Shown here: positions 17,735 to 26,463 of the stretch, piece after piece | Layout of the letters: each line of letters opens with the position of its first letter | Numbering within the stretch: the stretch's first letter is position 1 | DNA from: GCA-2746605 sp963710615 | GTDB taxonomy: Bacteria; Bacteroidota; Ignavibacteria; Ignavibacteriales; Melioribacteraceae | Length of the DNA: 64,000 bases | Direction: 5' to 3' | Assembly (NCBI GenBank): GCA_963710615.1 | Contig: CAVQBF010000027.1 | Span: 186,001-250,000, forward strand | Notes under the pieces: generated by a model | The model's database searches: none | Told to the model about the DNA's origin: nothing | What the model saw: the letters and a program-made list of their open reading frames with translations, nothing else | Position numbers and translations under genes: made by a program

Positions 17735-19170
17735 GAAAACAAAAACCAAAATTGAGCAACTAAAAAGCAAATTGTTAATCCCAAAATCACCGGCACGACA
17801 GATGAAAATATTGTCCATTTCAAACTACCGGTTTCTTTATAAATTGTGTAAATAGTTGTTGAACATGGGTTATGGATCAAACTAAACAGCATTAAATTTA
17901 TAGCTGTTAATAAAGTCCATCCACCTGCTCTAAGAATTTCCCCTGTTTCTTTTACTGATTCTAGTTCGAACATTACACCTGCACCTCCACCAACATCATT
18001 AATCCCTAAAGTCATAACAGTTAACATCAATATTGTTGGTATCACAATTTCATTAGCTGGAATTGCAATTATGTAGGCTAAAAATATCACTCCATTTAAT
18101 CCGATGAATAATGCAAAGGGGTTTGAAAAATCGATAAAATATTCTGCAAGAGTTAATTCACCAATATTTACATTCCCAACAAGCCAGATTACCATTCCAG
18201 CCGGAACTGCAAAAACAACTGCTCGCCATAAAACAAAAATAGTTCTATCAATTAGTGACGTATAAAGTGTCCTTAAAATTCTAGGTGGACGATAAGGAGG
18301 TAATTCCAGACTAAATGCCGAAGCTTCACCCTTTAATAAAGTTTTCGATAATGCCCATGATGAAACCAAACTAAGAACTATACCTAAAACTGCTACACCC
18401 ACAACTGCAGCTGCTGAAGCTATTCCTGCTAAATAGGATGGGACAAGACTTCCAATAAAAATAGACGCAATAAGAATTTGAGTTGGCCACCTGCCATTGC
18501 ATAACGAAAAGTTATTCGTAATAATTGCAATGAGTCTTTCTCTGGGACTATCGATAACCCTTGCCGCAATAACTCCTGCTGCATTGCATCCAAAGCCCAT
18601 ACTTAAAGTTAAAGCCTGTTTCCCATGAGCCCCTGCTTTTTGAAAAAGTTTATCCATATTGAATGCAACTCTTGGGAGATATCCAAAATCTTCCAAGAGC
18701 GTAAAAAGTGGGAAAAATATTGCCATGGGAGGGAGCATTACGCTTATAACCCAAGCCATTGCTAAATATGCACCATCAATCATTATTCCATCAATAAAAA
18801 ATGGAATATTTATCGATGCTGAAACATTCTTTAGCCACGGATGAATTGTATCTACTAAAAATCCTGCTATCATTCCTGATGGAACATTTGCACCTTCAAT
18901 TGTAATCCAAAACACTACAGCTAGCATTAAAAACATTATTGGGAAACCAAAAGTTTTACTAGTTACAATCCTATCTAATGTTATCTCCCAACTTTTTTCA
19001 TTAGCGCCTTTAGGTGTTGAAACCACTTTAGCTGCTATTTTATTCGCATCACTAAATATAGATTCAACAACTGAATCATGAAAGTTTTCACCAAATTCCC
19101 AGCGTTGCGAATCAGCAAATGAAATTAACTCGTCAAGTTTTGTGTATTTATTTGCTGTTATTTCATTCAT
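17731..19170 (-). CDS. feoB: FeoB permease part (membrane gate domains, separate from the GTPase)
   Basis: This 479-residue protein corresponds to the region after the GTPase in ordinary FeoB: a short cytosolic stretch (SFADSQRWEF, equivalent to the ADARY motif) and then about eight to ten membrane helices. Signature segments are SMGFGCNAAGVIAARVI with DSPRERLIAIITNNFSLCNGRW in the first Gate domain, PANEIVIPTILML, and NPCSTTIYTIYKETGSLKW near the C-terminus. The Gly-Cys-Asn and Asn-Pro-Cys cysteines thought to line the iron path are kept. The ATG overlaps the GTPase gene stop by 4 bases (ATGA), which suggests translational coupling, so the two halves are probably made together and assemble as a ferrous iron importer. 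Confidence 0.93.
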   Translation of the reverse strand: MNEITANKYTKLDELISFADSQRWEFGENFHDSVVESIFSDANKIAAKVVSTPKGANEKSWEITLDRIVTSKTFGFPIMFLMLAVVFWITIEGANVPSGMIAGFLVDTIHPWLKNVSASINIPFFIDGIMIDGAYLAMAWVISVMLPPMAIFFPLFTLLEDFGYLPRVAFNMDKLFQKAGAHGKQALTLSMGFGCNAAGVIAARVIDSPRERLIAIITNNFSLCNGRWPTQILIASIFIGSLVPSYLAGIASAAAVVGVAVLGIVLSLVSSWALSKTLLKGEASAFSLELPPYRPPRILRTLYTSLIDRTIFVLWRAVVFAVPAGMVIWLVGNVNIGELTLAEYFIDFSNPFALFIGLNGVIFLAYIIAIPANEIVIPTILMLTVMTLGINDVGGGAGVMFELESVKETGEILRAGGWTLLTAINLMLFSLIHNPCSTTIYTIYKETGSLKWTIFSSVVPVILGLTICFLVAQFWFLFS

Positions 19171-19970
19171 ATTACATTACTCATTTCATCTTGAGAAACA
19201 ATTTTTATTTTTCCAATCTCCCCGGATTTTACAGCATCAATTATTGCTTGGTCTCCCTCTAAAAGTCTAATAGCTACCCACCTTGAATTTGGTAGTTCTG
19301 GATATAAATTTTTTATTTTTTGATCAAGTTCTTCAATAGATTTTTTTATTTTTCGACTATAGCCTTTAACTTTGTACGGTTTACAAATATATTGACCGTC
19401 AGCAACTTGTTGAATGTATTTAAGCAATTCATTCATTCCTATTTTACTTCTTGCACTAGCCGGCACAACCGGAATTCCTAATTGTCTAGAAAGTTCTCTT
19501 TCATTAATTTGAATGTTTTTTCTATTTGCCTCATCAATTAGATTTAGAGCTAAAACAGCTCTATCAGTTATTTCTAATATTTGGAGCACTAAATTTAAAT
19601 TTCGTTCAAGCTTTGTAGCATCAACAACAATTACAGTTACATCAGGCTGACCAAAAAGAATAAAATTTCGTGCAATTTCTTCATCTGTGCTGGTTGATAA
19701 CAGTGAGTAGGTTCCTGGAAGATCAACCAGTTTATATTTATTATCATTATACTCAAATCCACCTTCAGCTCTTGCAACAGTCTTGCCTGGCCAATTTCCT
19801 GTATGCTGTCTTAGTCCGGTTAGGTTATTAAAAATCGTACTCTTACCTGTATTAGGATTTCCGGCTAAAGCAACAATAAAATTAAACCCGTCCATATTTA
19901 CGCCAAGTTTTGTCAGATTACTTACATTATGGACCGGACAACTTTCACAATTTTGATTAATATTTTTCAT
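19167..19970 (-). CDS. feoB: FeoB GTPase domain protein (split FeoB N-terminal part)
   Basis: This 267-residue protein is the cytosolic G domain of FeoB with part of its helical domain and no membrane segment. Motifs: G1 GNPNTGKST at 37-45, the switch region HTGNWPGKTV, G3 DLPGTYSL at 83-90, G4 NLIDEA, and G5 ASAR. The first 15 residues hold a CESCPVHN Cys pair (Cys8, Cys11) that could bind metal; this is an inference. The permease half is encoded by the next gene with a 4-base overlap. The upstream gene, encoding a DtxR-FeoA fusion, ends 5 bases before it, so FeoA function is supplied in the same operon. Confidence 0.93.
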   Translation of the reverse strand: MKNINQNCESCPVHNVSNLTKLGVNMDGFNFIVALAGNPNTGKSTIFNNLTGLRQHTGNWPGKTVARAEGGFEYNDNKYKLVDLPGTYSLLSTSTDEEIARNFILFGQPDVTVIVVDATKLERNLNLVLQILEITDRAVLALNLIDEANRKNIQINERELSRQLGIPVVPASARSKIGMNELLKYIQQVADGQYICKPYKVKGYSRKIKKSIEELDQKIKNLYPELPNSRWVAIRLLEGDQAIIDAVKSGEIGKIKIVSQDEMSNVI

Positions 19971-19975
19971 TTTAC

Positions 19976-20998
19976 TTATTGGACCTTAATCACAACTTTA
20001 TTTGCTTGCTCTTTTCTAAGAGCAACTATTGTATCTTTTACTAGGTATGCAACCGGATCTCTTAGCGGACTATTCATATGAATTGCGATACTTGTTCCGG
20101 GAACAATACCAAAATCTAATAGACGTCTTCTCTGCTGTCCACGGCAAGTTGGGGAAACGCTTATAACTTCCCCCGTTTCGCCTGGTTTAAGATCAATTAA
20201 TGTTTTCTCTTTGATGTTTTCAAAGTCTTTATTTTCAAGAATTTCAACCGAAACTTTGGATGCAGATAAAGGTGCAATAATTTTCTCTTCACCATCTGTG
20301 GCAATAAGAATGTTATCATCATTTTTCTCAATCACTAACACTTCTTTACCCGGATGCAATCCTTTATTTAAGAGTTTAGTATAGATTGATTTGGGCTCAT
20401 CTTCTATATGAGTAATTTTTGCAACTTCCCCTGGTTTAGCATTATTCAACAACAGACTTTTAGGATTAAATATCTCTCCATCAGTTGATGGGATTGGATC
20501 TCCATGAGGATCAAATTTTGGATTGCCCATTTGTGCTGCTAGTCTATCAGCTTCTTCCAAACTCATAAAATGTTCAACTTTTTCGGCTTCATCATGCCAA
20601 TCCAACTCTTTAAATCCTGTTTCTTCTGCAAGGTAATTTTCCCATAATCTGTGAACTCGAACTATTCTAAGAGCGTAATTTTTGCCTTCCTCAGATAGCG
20701 AGATTGATTGATCACTCAAAGAGACTAATTTAATTTTCTTCAAGTTATCAACAATTTTAGACGCTTTTTCGACCGATATATTAAGATTTCCTGCAATACT
20801 ATTGAGAGTTGAGTTTAGACCGCTTTGTTCATAGTCATATAGATGTTTTAGAGCATCTTCCAATTGCACTCTTTTGGTGTTCCTTGATATTTTTTTATAT
20901 CTAGCAAAGAGACCAACTTTAGGGAAAAATACCCCAATCACAATTAATACAAAAAGGGCAAAAATCGAAAGCGCTATAATTGGACTAATATCTATCAT
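19976..20998 (-). CDS. Membrane-anchored DtxR-like/FeoA fusion protein
   Basis: This 340-residue protein begins with one membrane helix (about 5-27). A winged-helix DtxR-like domain follows (about 43-105), then a DtxR dimerisation and metal-binding segment (RVHRLWENYLAEE, then DWHDEAEKVEHFMS, and DPHGDPIP), and two FeoA/SH3-like modules (about 188-255 and 270-340; the last has GETGEVISVSP, RRRLLDFGIVPGT and ALRKEQANKVVIK). Both the ancillary-type His/Glu and the Glu-x-x-Glu-His primary-type metal ligands are recognisable. FeoA domains regulate FeoB, so one possibility is that this protein couples metal sensing to transporter activity at the membrane. DNA binding by a tethered repressor is also possible. 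It sits between the dtxR-like gene and the split feoB genes, 5 bases from each. Confidence 0.88.
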   Translation of the reverse strand: MIDISPIIALSIFALFVLIVIGVFFPKVGLFARYKKISRNTKRVQLEDALKHLYDYEQSGLNSTLNSIAGNLNISVEKASKIVDNLKKIKLVSLSDQSISLSEEGKNYALRIVRVHRLWENYLAEETGFKELDWHDEAEKVEHFMSLEEADRLAAQMGNPKFDPHGDPIPSTDGEIFNPKSLLLNNAKPGEVAKITHIEDEPKSIYTKLLNKGLHPGKEVLVIEKNDDNILIATDGEEKIIAPLSASKVSVEILENKDFENIKEKTLIDLKPGETGEVISVSPTCRGQQRRRLLDFGIVPGTSIAIHMNSPLRDPVAYLVKDTIVALRKEQANKVVIKVQ

Positions 20999-21003
20999 TC
21001 TTT

Positions 21004-21660
21004 TTATTCTGTTATATAAATATTCTTAACCAGTTTTTCACTTAGAGAGTGAGTCTGATTATCAAGTTCAATAATTATGGAACCATCAAATCCAAGTTTA
21101 TCTATAATTTTAATTTTTTTATTTAAAAATAATTCGAGCTTTGTTAAATAATTTATTAGCTCAGTATTTTTATCATTAACACGCGATATTTTATAAGTTT
21201 TACCTATTTCACATTCTTTCAAAGCAATATCTTTAGAACTAAATCTATATTTACCTTCTTTATTGGGTATTGGTGCACCGTGAGGATCTGATTTTGGATA
21301 TTTTAAATATTCATCAATTTTATCAATCAAGAAATTTGATGTAATATGCTCAAGTTTCTCAGCTTCTAAATGAACATCTCCCCATGAGAGATCAAGAGTT
21401 TCAATCAAAAATAATTCCCATAACCTGTGTTTTCTAAGTACACTTATTGCCAACTTTTCACCGGGAGCCAATATTTTAATGCCTTTATACTTTTTATACT
21501 CAATATACCCTGCTTTCGCAAGGCGATTAGCCATCTCAGAAATTGCAGCATTTGTTACACACAACTCTTTTGCTATTTCTGATGAAGAAATGTAACCTTT
21601 ATTCTTTTTAGAAAGGCTATAAATAGCTTTAAGATAATTTTCTTTTGATATATTCACCAT
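21004..21660 (-). CDS. DtxR/MntR-family metal-dependent transcriptional repressor
   Basis: This 218-residue regulator has an N-terminal winged helix (about 5-65; ISSSEIAKELCVTNAAISEMANRL in two halves is the helix-turn-helix). The metal-binding dimerisation domain is at about 70-145 (RKHRLWELFLIET, VHLEAEKLEHITS, DPHGAPIPN), followed by a C-terminal FeoA/SH3-like domain. In the primary site the residue equivalent to DtxR Cys102 is Glu (EKLEH), as in MntR, which points to Mn or mixed Fe/Mn sensing rather than a strict iron regulator. It is the first gene of the feo operon and most likely represses the operon and itself through palindromes in the upstream region. The next gene follows after 5 bases. 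Confidence 0.92.
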   Translation of the reverse strand: MVNISKENYLKAIYSLSKKNKGYISSSEIAKELCVTNAAISEMANRLAKAGYIEYKKYKGIKILAPGEKLAISVLRKHRLWELFLIETLDLSWGDVHLEAEKLEHITSNFLIDKIDEYLKYPKSDPHGAPIPNKEGKYRFSSKDIALKECEIGKTYKISRVNDKNTELINYLTKLELFLNKKIKIIDKLGFDGSIIIELDNQTHSLSEKLVKNIYITE

Positions 21661-21675
21661 AATTCACTATAAAAG

Positions 21676-21689
21676 TTAAGCATACTTAA
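21676..21689. promoter_or_regulatory. Second, shorter inverted repeat near the repressor start
   Basis: TTAAG-CATA-CTTAA (5-base arms, 4-base spacer) lies 16 bases upstream of the repressor ATG. It shares the TTAA half-site flavour of the larger palindrome and could be a second operator overlapping the start region. The repeat is short, so chance occurrence in AT-rich DNA is possible. Confidence 0.35.
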
Positions 21690-21718
21690 ATAAATTGTCA
21701 ACATAATTTTATTATTTT

Positions 21719-21737
21719 TTATTAGTTAACCTAATAA
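21719..21737. promoter_or_regulatory. DtxR/MntR-box-like palindrome upstream of the feo operon
   Basis: TTATTAG-TTAAC-CTAATAA is a perfect 7-base inverted repeat with a 5-base spacer. Its core TTAGTTAACCTAA closely resembles operators of DtxR-family regulators (TTAGGTTA...TAACCTAA type). It lies about 60 bases upstream of the repressor start and about 110 bases upstream of mrp, so it could serve either divergent promoter; the repressor operon is the more likely target. Confidence 0.6.
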
Positions 21738-21844
21738 ATATATTAGGCAGTCTTTAATAACCTGGCTTGTTTGGTAATCAATCAATTAAATGATATTTTT
21801 AATAATTATATAATTTTTAATAAATATTTAAAGAAAGAAGAGTT

Positions 21845-22696
21845 ATGGCGGCAAATTTTAATGATCAAATAGGAACTGCAGCACCAAAATTACTTCCAAA
21901 TGTGAAATATACAATTGCTGTTGCAAGCGGTAAAGGCGGAGTTGGCAAAAGTACGGTTGCTGTTAATTTAGCATTAGCATTATCAAAATTAGGTTTTAAA
22001 GTCGGCTTACTTGATGCTGATATTTATGGACCAAGTATACCATTGATGATGGGGATTGAATCAAAACCTCAAATTTATCAGAAAGAAGGAACGAACAAAA
22101 TGGTTCCGTTAGAAAATTATGGAATCAAATTAATGTCCATTGGATTTTTAATTGATGATGAAAATCCTGTAATTTGGCGAGGTCCAATGGCAAGCGGTGC
22201 ATTAAAACAATTTATGTCTGATGTTGATTGGGGCGAACTTGATTACTTAGTTTATGATCTTCCTCCCGGTACCGGTGATATTCAATTAACTTTAGTTCAA
22301 ACAATACCATTGACTGGAGCAATAATTGTTACAACCCCTCAAGAAGTTTCACTGATTGATGCAAAAAAAGGGCTTAAAATGTTTGAGAAGGTCAATGTAC
22401 CCGTATATGGAATTATTGAGAATATGAGTTATTTTATTGCACCCGATACTGGAAACAGATACGATATTTTTGGATCCGGTGGTGGTGAGAATTTAGCTAA
22501 AAAATTAGGAGCTACTTTTTTAGGCGGTATTCCAATTGATCCAAGAATAAGAGAAGGCGGGGATTCCGGTAAACCAATCTTACAAGAATTACCTGAGATT
22601 GAGGAATCAAAAATTATTTTAAAAATTGCTGAAAATCTTAATAAAACAGTCTCCTCAAAAAGTTCAGATTCTGATGATATAAAAATTGAATTATAA
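21845..22696 (+). CDS. mrp: Mrp/ApbC-type Fe-S cluster carrier ATPase
   Basis: This 283-residue P-loop ATPase of the Mrp/Nbp35 family transfers assembled Fe-S clusters to target proteins. The deviant Walker A GKGGVGKST is at residues 29-37, with LLDADIYGPSIPLMMG (A' motif), YLVYDLPPGTGD (Walker B) and NMSYF nearby. The CxxC cluster-binding motif of many family members is not seen; the corresponding region reads MSYFIAPDTGNRYDIFG. An N-terminal DUF59 domain, frequent in this family, is also absent. The ATG at 21845 follows a purine-rich AAAGAAAGAAGAG. A NifU-like gene follows after 8 bases, which supports a role in Fe-S biogenesis. Confidence 0.93.
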   Translation: MAANFNDQIGTAAPKLLPNVKYTIAVASGKGGVGKSTVAVNLALALSKLGFKVGLLDADIYGPSIPLMMGIESKPQIYQKEGTNKMVPLENYGIKLMSIGFLIDDENPVIWRGPMASGALKQFMSDVDWGELDYLVYDLPPGTGDIQLTLVQTIPLTGAIIVTTPQEVSLIDAKKGLKMFEKVNVPVYGIIENMSYFIAPDTGNRYDIFGSGGGENLAKKLGATFLGGIPIDPRIREGGDSGKPILQELPEIEESKIILKIAENLNKTVSSKSSDSDDIKIEL

Positions 22697-22704
22697 TTTT
22701 TTTA

Positions 22705-22941
22705 ATGTTGAATATTGATCAAAATAAGGTTGAACAAGTTTTAGAAACTGTAAGGCCATACCTTCGAGCAGATGAAGGTGACGTTGAACTAGTTAAGATA
22801 AATGACAATGGCGTTATCGAGTTAAAACTACTTGGCGCATGTGCTGATTGCCCTTTATCGATGATGACACTTAGGGCAGGTATAGAAAGAGTCTTAATGA
22901 AAGAAATTCCGGAAATTAAAAGAGTAGAATCAATAAATTAA
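22705..22941 (+). CDS. NifU C-terminal-domain (Nfu-type) Fe-S scaffold protein
   Basis: This small 78-residue protein consists only of the Nfu domain. The cluster-binding cysteines Cys46 and Cys49 lie in LLGACADCPLSMMTL, and the helix LRADEGDVELV is the usual N-terminal signature. It should carry a 4Fe-4S cluster between two subunits and pass it to apoproteins, working with the Mrp ATPase encoded immediately upstream. Free-standing Nfu domains of this size are common in Bacteroidetes-group genomes. tpiA begins 14 bases downstream. Confidence 0.93.
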   Translation: MLNIDQNKVEQVLETVRPYLRADEGDVELVKINDNGVIELKLLGACADCPLSMMTLRAGIERVLMKEIPEIKRVESIN

Positions 22942-22955
22942 AATTATGGAGTAAA

Positions 22956-23711
22956 ATGAGAAAGAAGATTATCGCCGGTAATTGGAAAATGAATAATAAT
23001 TTGTCTGAAACTGTGAAGTTGGTTTCTGATCTTAAAGCTGAGTTAGCAGATAAAAATTTTGATGCAGAAGTAATTGTTGCCCCCCCATTCACTTCTCTTG
23101 AGGCAACAAACTCACTTTTGAAAGATTCCAAAATAAAACTTGCCGCACAAAATATGCATCCATCAGATTCCGGTGCTTTTACAGGTGAAGTTTCAGCATC
23201 GATGTTAAAAAGTGTTGGCTGCACTCATGTTATTTTAGGACACTCAGAAAGAAGAACCATATTTAATGAATCGGACGAGTTTATTAATAAAAAAGTAAAA
23301 CAAGCATTTTCAAATGGAATTACTCCTATTCTTTGTTGTGGTGAATCTTTAGAAGAGCGTGAGAATGGAACAACTTTCTCAGTAGTGGAAAATCAATTAA
23401 TAGAGTGTCTAAAAGATTTATCTAACGACCAACTTGAAAAAATAATTATTGCTTATGAACCAATCTGGGCAATTGGCACTGGCAAAACAGCGAGTCCTGA
23501 ACAAGCTCAAGAAGTTCATGCATTTATTAGAAAGTTATTAACTGAAATGTCAAACGAAAGTATATCAAATAATATTACTATTCAATATGGTGGTAGTGTG
23601 AAACCGGATAATGCAAAAGAATTACTTTCAAAACCGGATATTGACGGTGCATTAGTAGGCGGAGCCTGTTTGAAAGCAGATTCTTTCAAAGACATTATTT
23701 TAAGCGCCTAA
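22956..23711 (+). CDS. tpiA: Triosephosphate isomerase
   Basis: This 251-residue glycolytic enzyme interconverts dihydroxyacetone phosphate and glyceraldehyde 3-phosphate. The active-site residues are all visible: Asn9 and Lys11 in GNWKMNN, His in ILGHSERR, the catalytic Glu in AYEPIWAIGTG with loop 6 just after it, and the phosphate-binding YGGSVKPDNA and GALVGGA segments. Length is standard. The ATG is preceded by ATGGAGT, a reasonable Shine-Dalgarno. It is the last gene of the mrp-nfu-tpiA group and is followed by a strong terminator. Confidence 0.98.
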   Translation: MRKKIIAGNWKMNNNLSETVKLVSDLKAELADKNFDAEVIVAPPFTSLEATNSLLKDSKIKLAAQNMHPSDSGAFTGEVSASMLKSVGCTHVILGHSERRTIFNESDEFINKKVKQAFSNGITPILCCGESLEERENGTTFSVVENQLIECLKDLSNDQLEKIIIAYEPIWAIGTGKTASPEQAQEVHAFIRKLLTEMSNESISNNITIQYGGSVKPDNAKELLSKPDIDGALVGGACLKADSFKDIILSA

Positions 23712-23734
23712 ATATCTGCAATATTTTTTTATTG

Positions 23735-23765
23735 AGGGTGAATGAAAAATATTCACCCTTTTTCT
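23735..23765 (+). terminator. Rho-independent terminator of tpiA
   Basis: Perfect 9-base stem AGGGTGAAT (23735-23743) and ATTCACCCT (23751-23759) with a 7-base loop, followed directly by a T-rich tract (TTTTCTTAT). Confidence 0.9.
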
Positions 23766-23873
23766 TATAACTCGTTCTAAAACAACACTTTATCATTTAT
23801 TTATTCAATTGATTTCGCCTCCTTTTTTTAGTATATTTTAAGTCTTTATTTTAATAGATTCTTAAGCAAATTT

Positions 23874-26453
23874 ATGACTCCATACCGAATTTTTATACTT
23901 ACTTTTCTTGTTTTATTAAATATTTCTATTTCTGGTCAGTTTAAAATAGAACAATTTGATTCTGATTTAGACCAAGTGAATGATTCCTTGTTTCTTGGTA
24001 TTTCTAAAACTAGAAATATTCAAATTCTAAATGACGACTGGAAAGTTTTTTTTGAAGATAAACCAGAAAATTTTTCTAAGGTATCTTTCCCGATTACGTT
24101 CACTTCAAAAGAGTCAATAATATTTGAAAAGAAATTCACTCTAACCAGTGAAAACATTTTTAACAAGATGATTAAACTGAATTTTCTTGGAATTAATTAC
24201 ACTTCAGAAATTTTTGTTAACAATGCTGCCATTTATAAACATCCCGGCGGTGAAATCCCTTTTTCAATTGACTTACCTTACAATATTCTAAATTATGATT
24301 CACCCAATACATTAAGAATTAAAATTCAATACGTTTTAGATTCTGATGATTCAATTCCACTTTTACAGAGATTTTTATTCCCCAAAAACTTTGGCGGAAT
24401 TCTACGAGACGTTTATTTATCATTCCGACCGCAGGTTGGAATAAATGACATAGTTTATAACTTGGAAGATGATCGCAGACCGTATGAAGGAAAATTAAAT
24501 TTTGATGTAAGCCTTGAAGATTTTAGACAAATAGTTGCTGACTCATTATTAGATAATTATGATGGCCGATTTAAGCTTGAAGCTACTTTAAAATCTACAC
24601 TGGATACTTCTAAAATTTATTTCAATATTTGGAATATTAACACATTAAAATCTGAAACTTCCTCGAAAAGTTTTTATGTACGACTAAGAGAAGTTTTAAA
24701 ATGGAATACTACTGATCCTCAATCTTACTTAGTCTCAATAAAGTTGACAAATGGAGAAGGATTTGTATTTGATGAACTTATAAAACCAATTTCGTTTTTT
24801 AAGTTTGATAAAAGGGATAAAAAGTTATTTCTTAATGACAACGTTTTTGAAATTAATGGTGTAGCTTATTCTAGATCAGGAAATCCAGGTACAACATATA
24901 AACAAATTGAAAGTGATATTAAAGCAATAAAAGAAACTGGATTTAATACAGTACGTTTTTCAAAAGCATTCCCGCATCCGTATGCTGTTTATTTATGCCA
25001 TAAATACGGCTTATTTTCTCTTGTAGAGCTTCCTTTAAATTCTGTACCTGAAAGATTTGCAGAGGATAATAATTTTGTAAATAGAACTGAATCTTTTTTA
25101 AAAAGGTCTATTAATTGGTTTGATTCTTATCCAAGTGTTATCGGGTATAGTATTGGCGGATCTTATTTAAGCAATTCTGATAGTCATTTGAGTTTCATTT
25201 CAAAAATGAACTTTTTTATCAAAGAAAATTCAAAAAAACTTACTTATAGTTCTTTTATTGGACTCCCTTTGTCCAATCATAAAATAAATACTGATCTTTA
25301 CGGTATTGAGCTTTTCGCTTTTGATTTAACGAAAATACAAGATTATTTTAATTCCGTTCAATTCAATGATTCTCTTATTTATTTTATCAGCGAGGCAACA
25401 TATCCAACTTATAAAGGCGCAACCAGCGGATACTTAAATAAATATTCATATGAGGCACAAGCAAAATTTTATGATGATGTAATGACTCTGTCTGAGAATT
25501 CTGCACTCAATGGTTTTATTTTTGGCAATATGTTCGATTTATATGGTGATTATGCATCTTTTTTTTCAGGGTTTAGTGAAGAGAATTTATATCGCATTGG
25601 TATTTTATCACATGATGGTAATAGTTCTAGTCTAAGTCATAATTTAATTAAGGCAAAACTAAAATCAAGCACAAAAGTATCAGTACCAATTGGAAGTGAT
25701 ACAGAAGATGCCCCTCTGTTTTTTATAATTGCAGCATTGGTTATTTCTGTTATAATTGCTTTATTAATAAACTCAAAAAGAAAGTTTAGAGAAGATGCTA
25801 CCAGAGCATTGTTAAGACCATATAATTTTTTCGCTGATATTCGTGATCAAAGAATCTTATCTGGTTTTCATTCAAATATTTTAATGTTTTTATTAGCAGG
25901 TTCAAATGCACTTTTGATTACAATCTTACTTTATTTCTTCAGGAATAATATTCTTTTCGAAAAAATTGTAATAGCATTTGGTGATTATAAATTTAGTTCA
26001 CTAATTGGATTTTTAGCTTGGCATCCTCAAGAAGCTTTCATGTACATTTACATTGGAACCATTGTAATTTTTGTCTTGCTTAGTTTTTTTATCCATCTAT
26101 CATCATTCTTTGTAAAAACAAGGGTGCTTTATTCAAGTGTTTATTCTGTGGCAATCTGGGCATTTTTACCGCTTGCTTTATTGCTTCCAATTGAAGCAGT
26201 ACTCTTTAAAATTTTGTTATCAGGGACATATAATAATATAATATTCATAATTCTAATTTTATTTTTTGTTTGGAACGTACAGAGATTATTAAAAGGCATT
26301 TATGTAATATTTGATGTTCGACCACTGTTTGTTTATTCATATGCATTTTTAACTATAATAGTTTTATTATCTGCTTTTGGCTTGTACTATCAATATACAG
26401 TTTCTGCATTTGATTACATAAGCTTAGCAATTAAGCAATATATTTTACTCTAA
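23874..26453 (+). CDS. GH2-like protein fused to a C-terminal membrane domain, probably not a canonical hydrolase
   Basis: This 859-residue protein has a signal peptide (about 1-21). A jelly-roll sugar-binding domain like that of beta-galactosidases spans about 45-190, followed by an immunoglobulin-like segment (about 195-315) and a TIM-barrel region (about 320-600) typical of glycoside hydrolase family 2. Then come about six membrane helices (612-859). The nucleophile position is kept (Glu507 in YFISEATYP). The acid/base motif that usually reads G-W-S-L-G-N-E is G-Y-S-I-G-G-S (424-430), so the acid/base Glu is replaced by Ser430. The enzyme may therefore be inactive, act by an assisted mechanism, or serve as a carbohydrate sensor. 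The membrane region has no family I recognise with certainty; it is faintly Yip1-like. The gene stands alone between tpiA and smc. Confidence 0.75.
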   Translation: MTPYRIFILTFLVLLNISISGQFKIEQFDSDLDQVNDSLFLGISKTRNIQILNDDWKVFFEDKPENFSKVSFPITFTSKESIIFEKKFTLTSENIFNKMIKLNFLGINYTSEIFVNNAAIYKHPGGEIPFSIDLPYNILNYDSPNTLRIKIQYVLDSDDSIPLLQRFLFPKNFGGILRDVYLSFRPQVGINDIVYNLEDDRRPYEGKLNFDVSLEDFRQIVADSLLDNYDGRFKLEATLKSTLDTSKIYFNIWNINTLKSETSSKSFYVRLREVLKWNTTDPQSYLVSIKLTNGEGFVFDELIKPISFFKFDKRDKKLFLNDNVFEINGVAYSRSGNPGTTYKQIESDIKAIKETGFNTVRFSKAFPHPYAVYLCHKYGLFSLVELPLNSVPERFAEDNNFVNRTESFLKRSINWFDSYPSVIGYSIGGSYLSNSDSHLSFISKMNFFIKENSKKLTYSSFIGLPLSNHKINTDLYGIELFAFDLTKIQDYFNSVQFNDSLIYFISEATYPTYKGATSGYLNKYSYEAQAKFYDDVMTLSENSALNGFIFGNMFDLYGDYASFFSGFSEENLYRIGILSHDGNSSSLSHNLIKAKLKSSTKVSVPIGSDTEDAPLFFIIAALVISVIIALLINSKRKFREDATRALLRPYNFFADIRDQRILSGFHSNILMFLLAGSNALLITILLYFFRNNILFEKIVIAFGDYKFSSLIGFLAWHPQEAFMYIYIGTIVIFVLLSFFIHLSSFFVKTRVLYSSVYSVAIWAFLPLALLLPIEAVLFKILLSGTYNNIIFIILILFFVWNVQRLLKGIYVIFDVRPLFVYSYAFLTIIVLLSAFGLYYQYTVSAFDYISLAIKQYILL

Positions 26454-26463
26454 AGGTTTTTAG

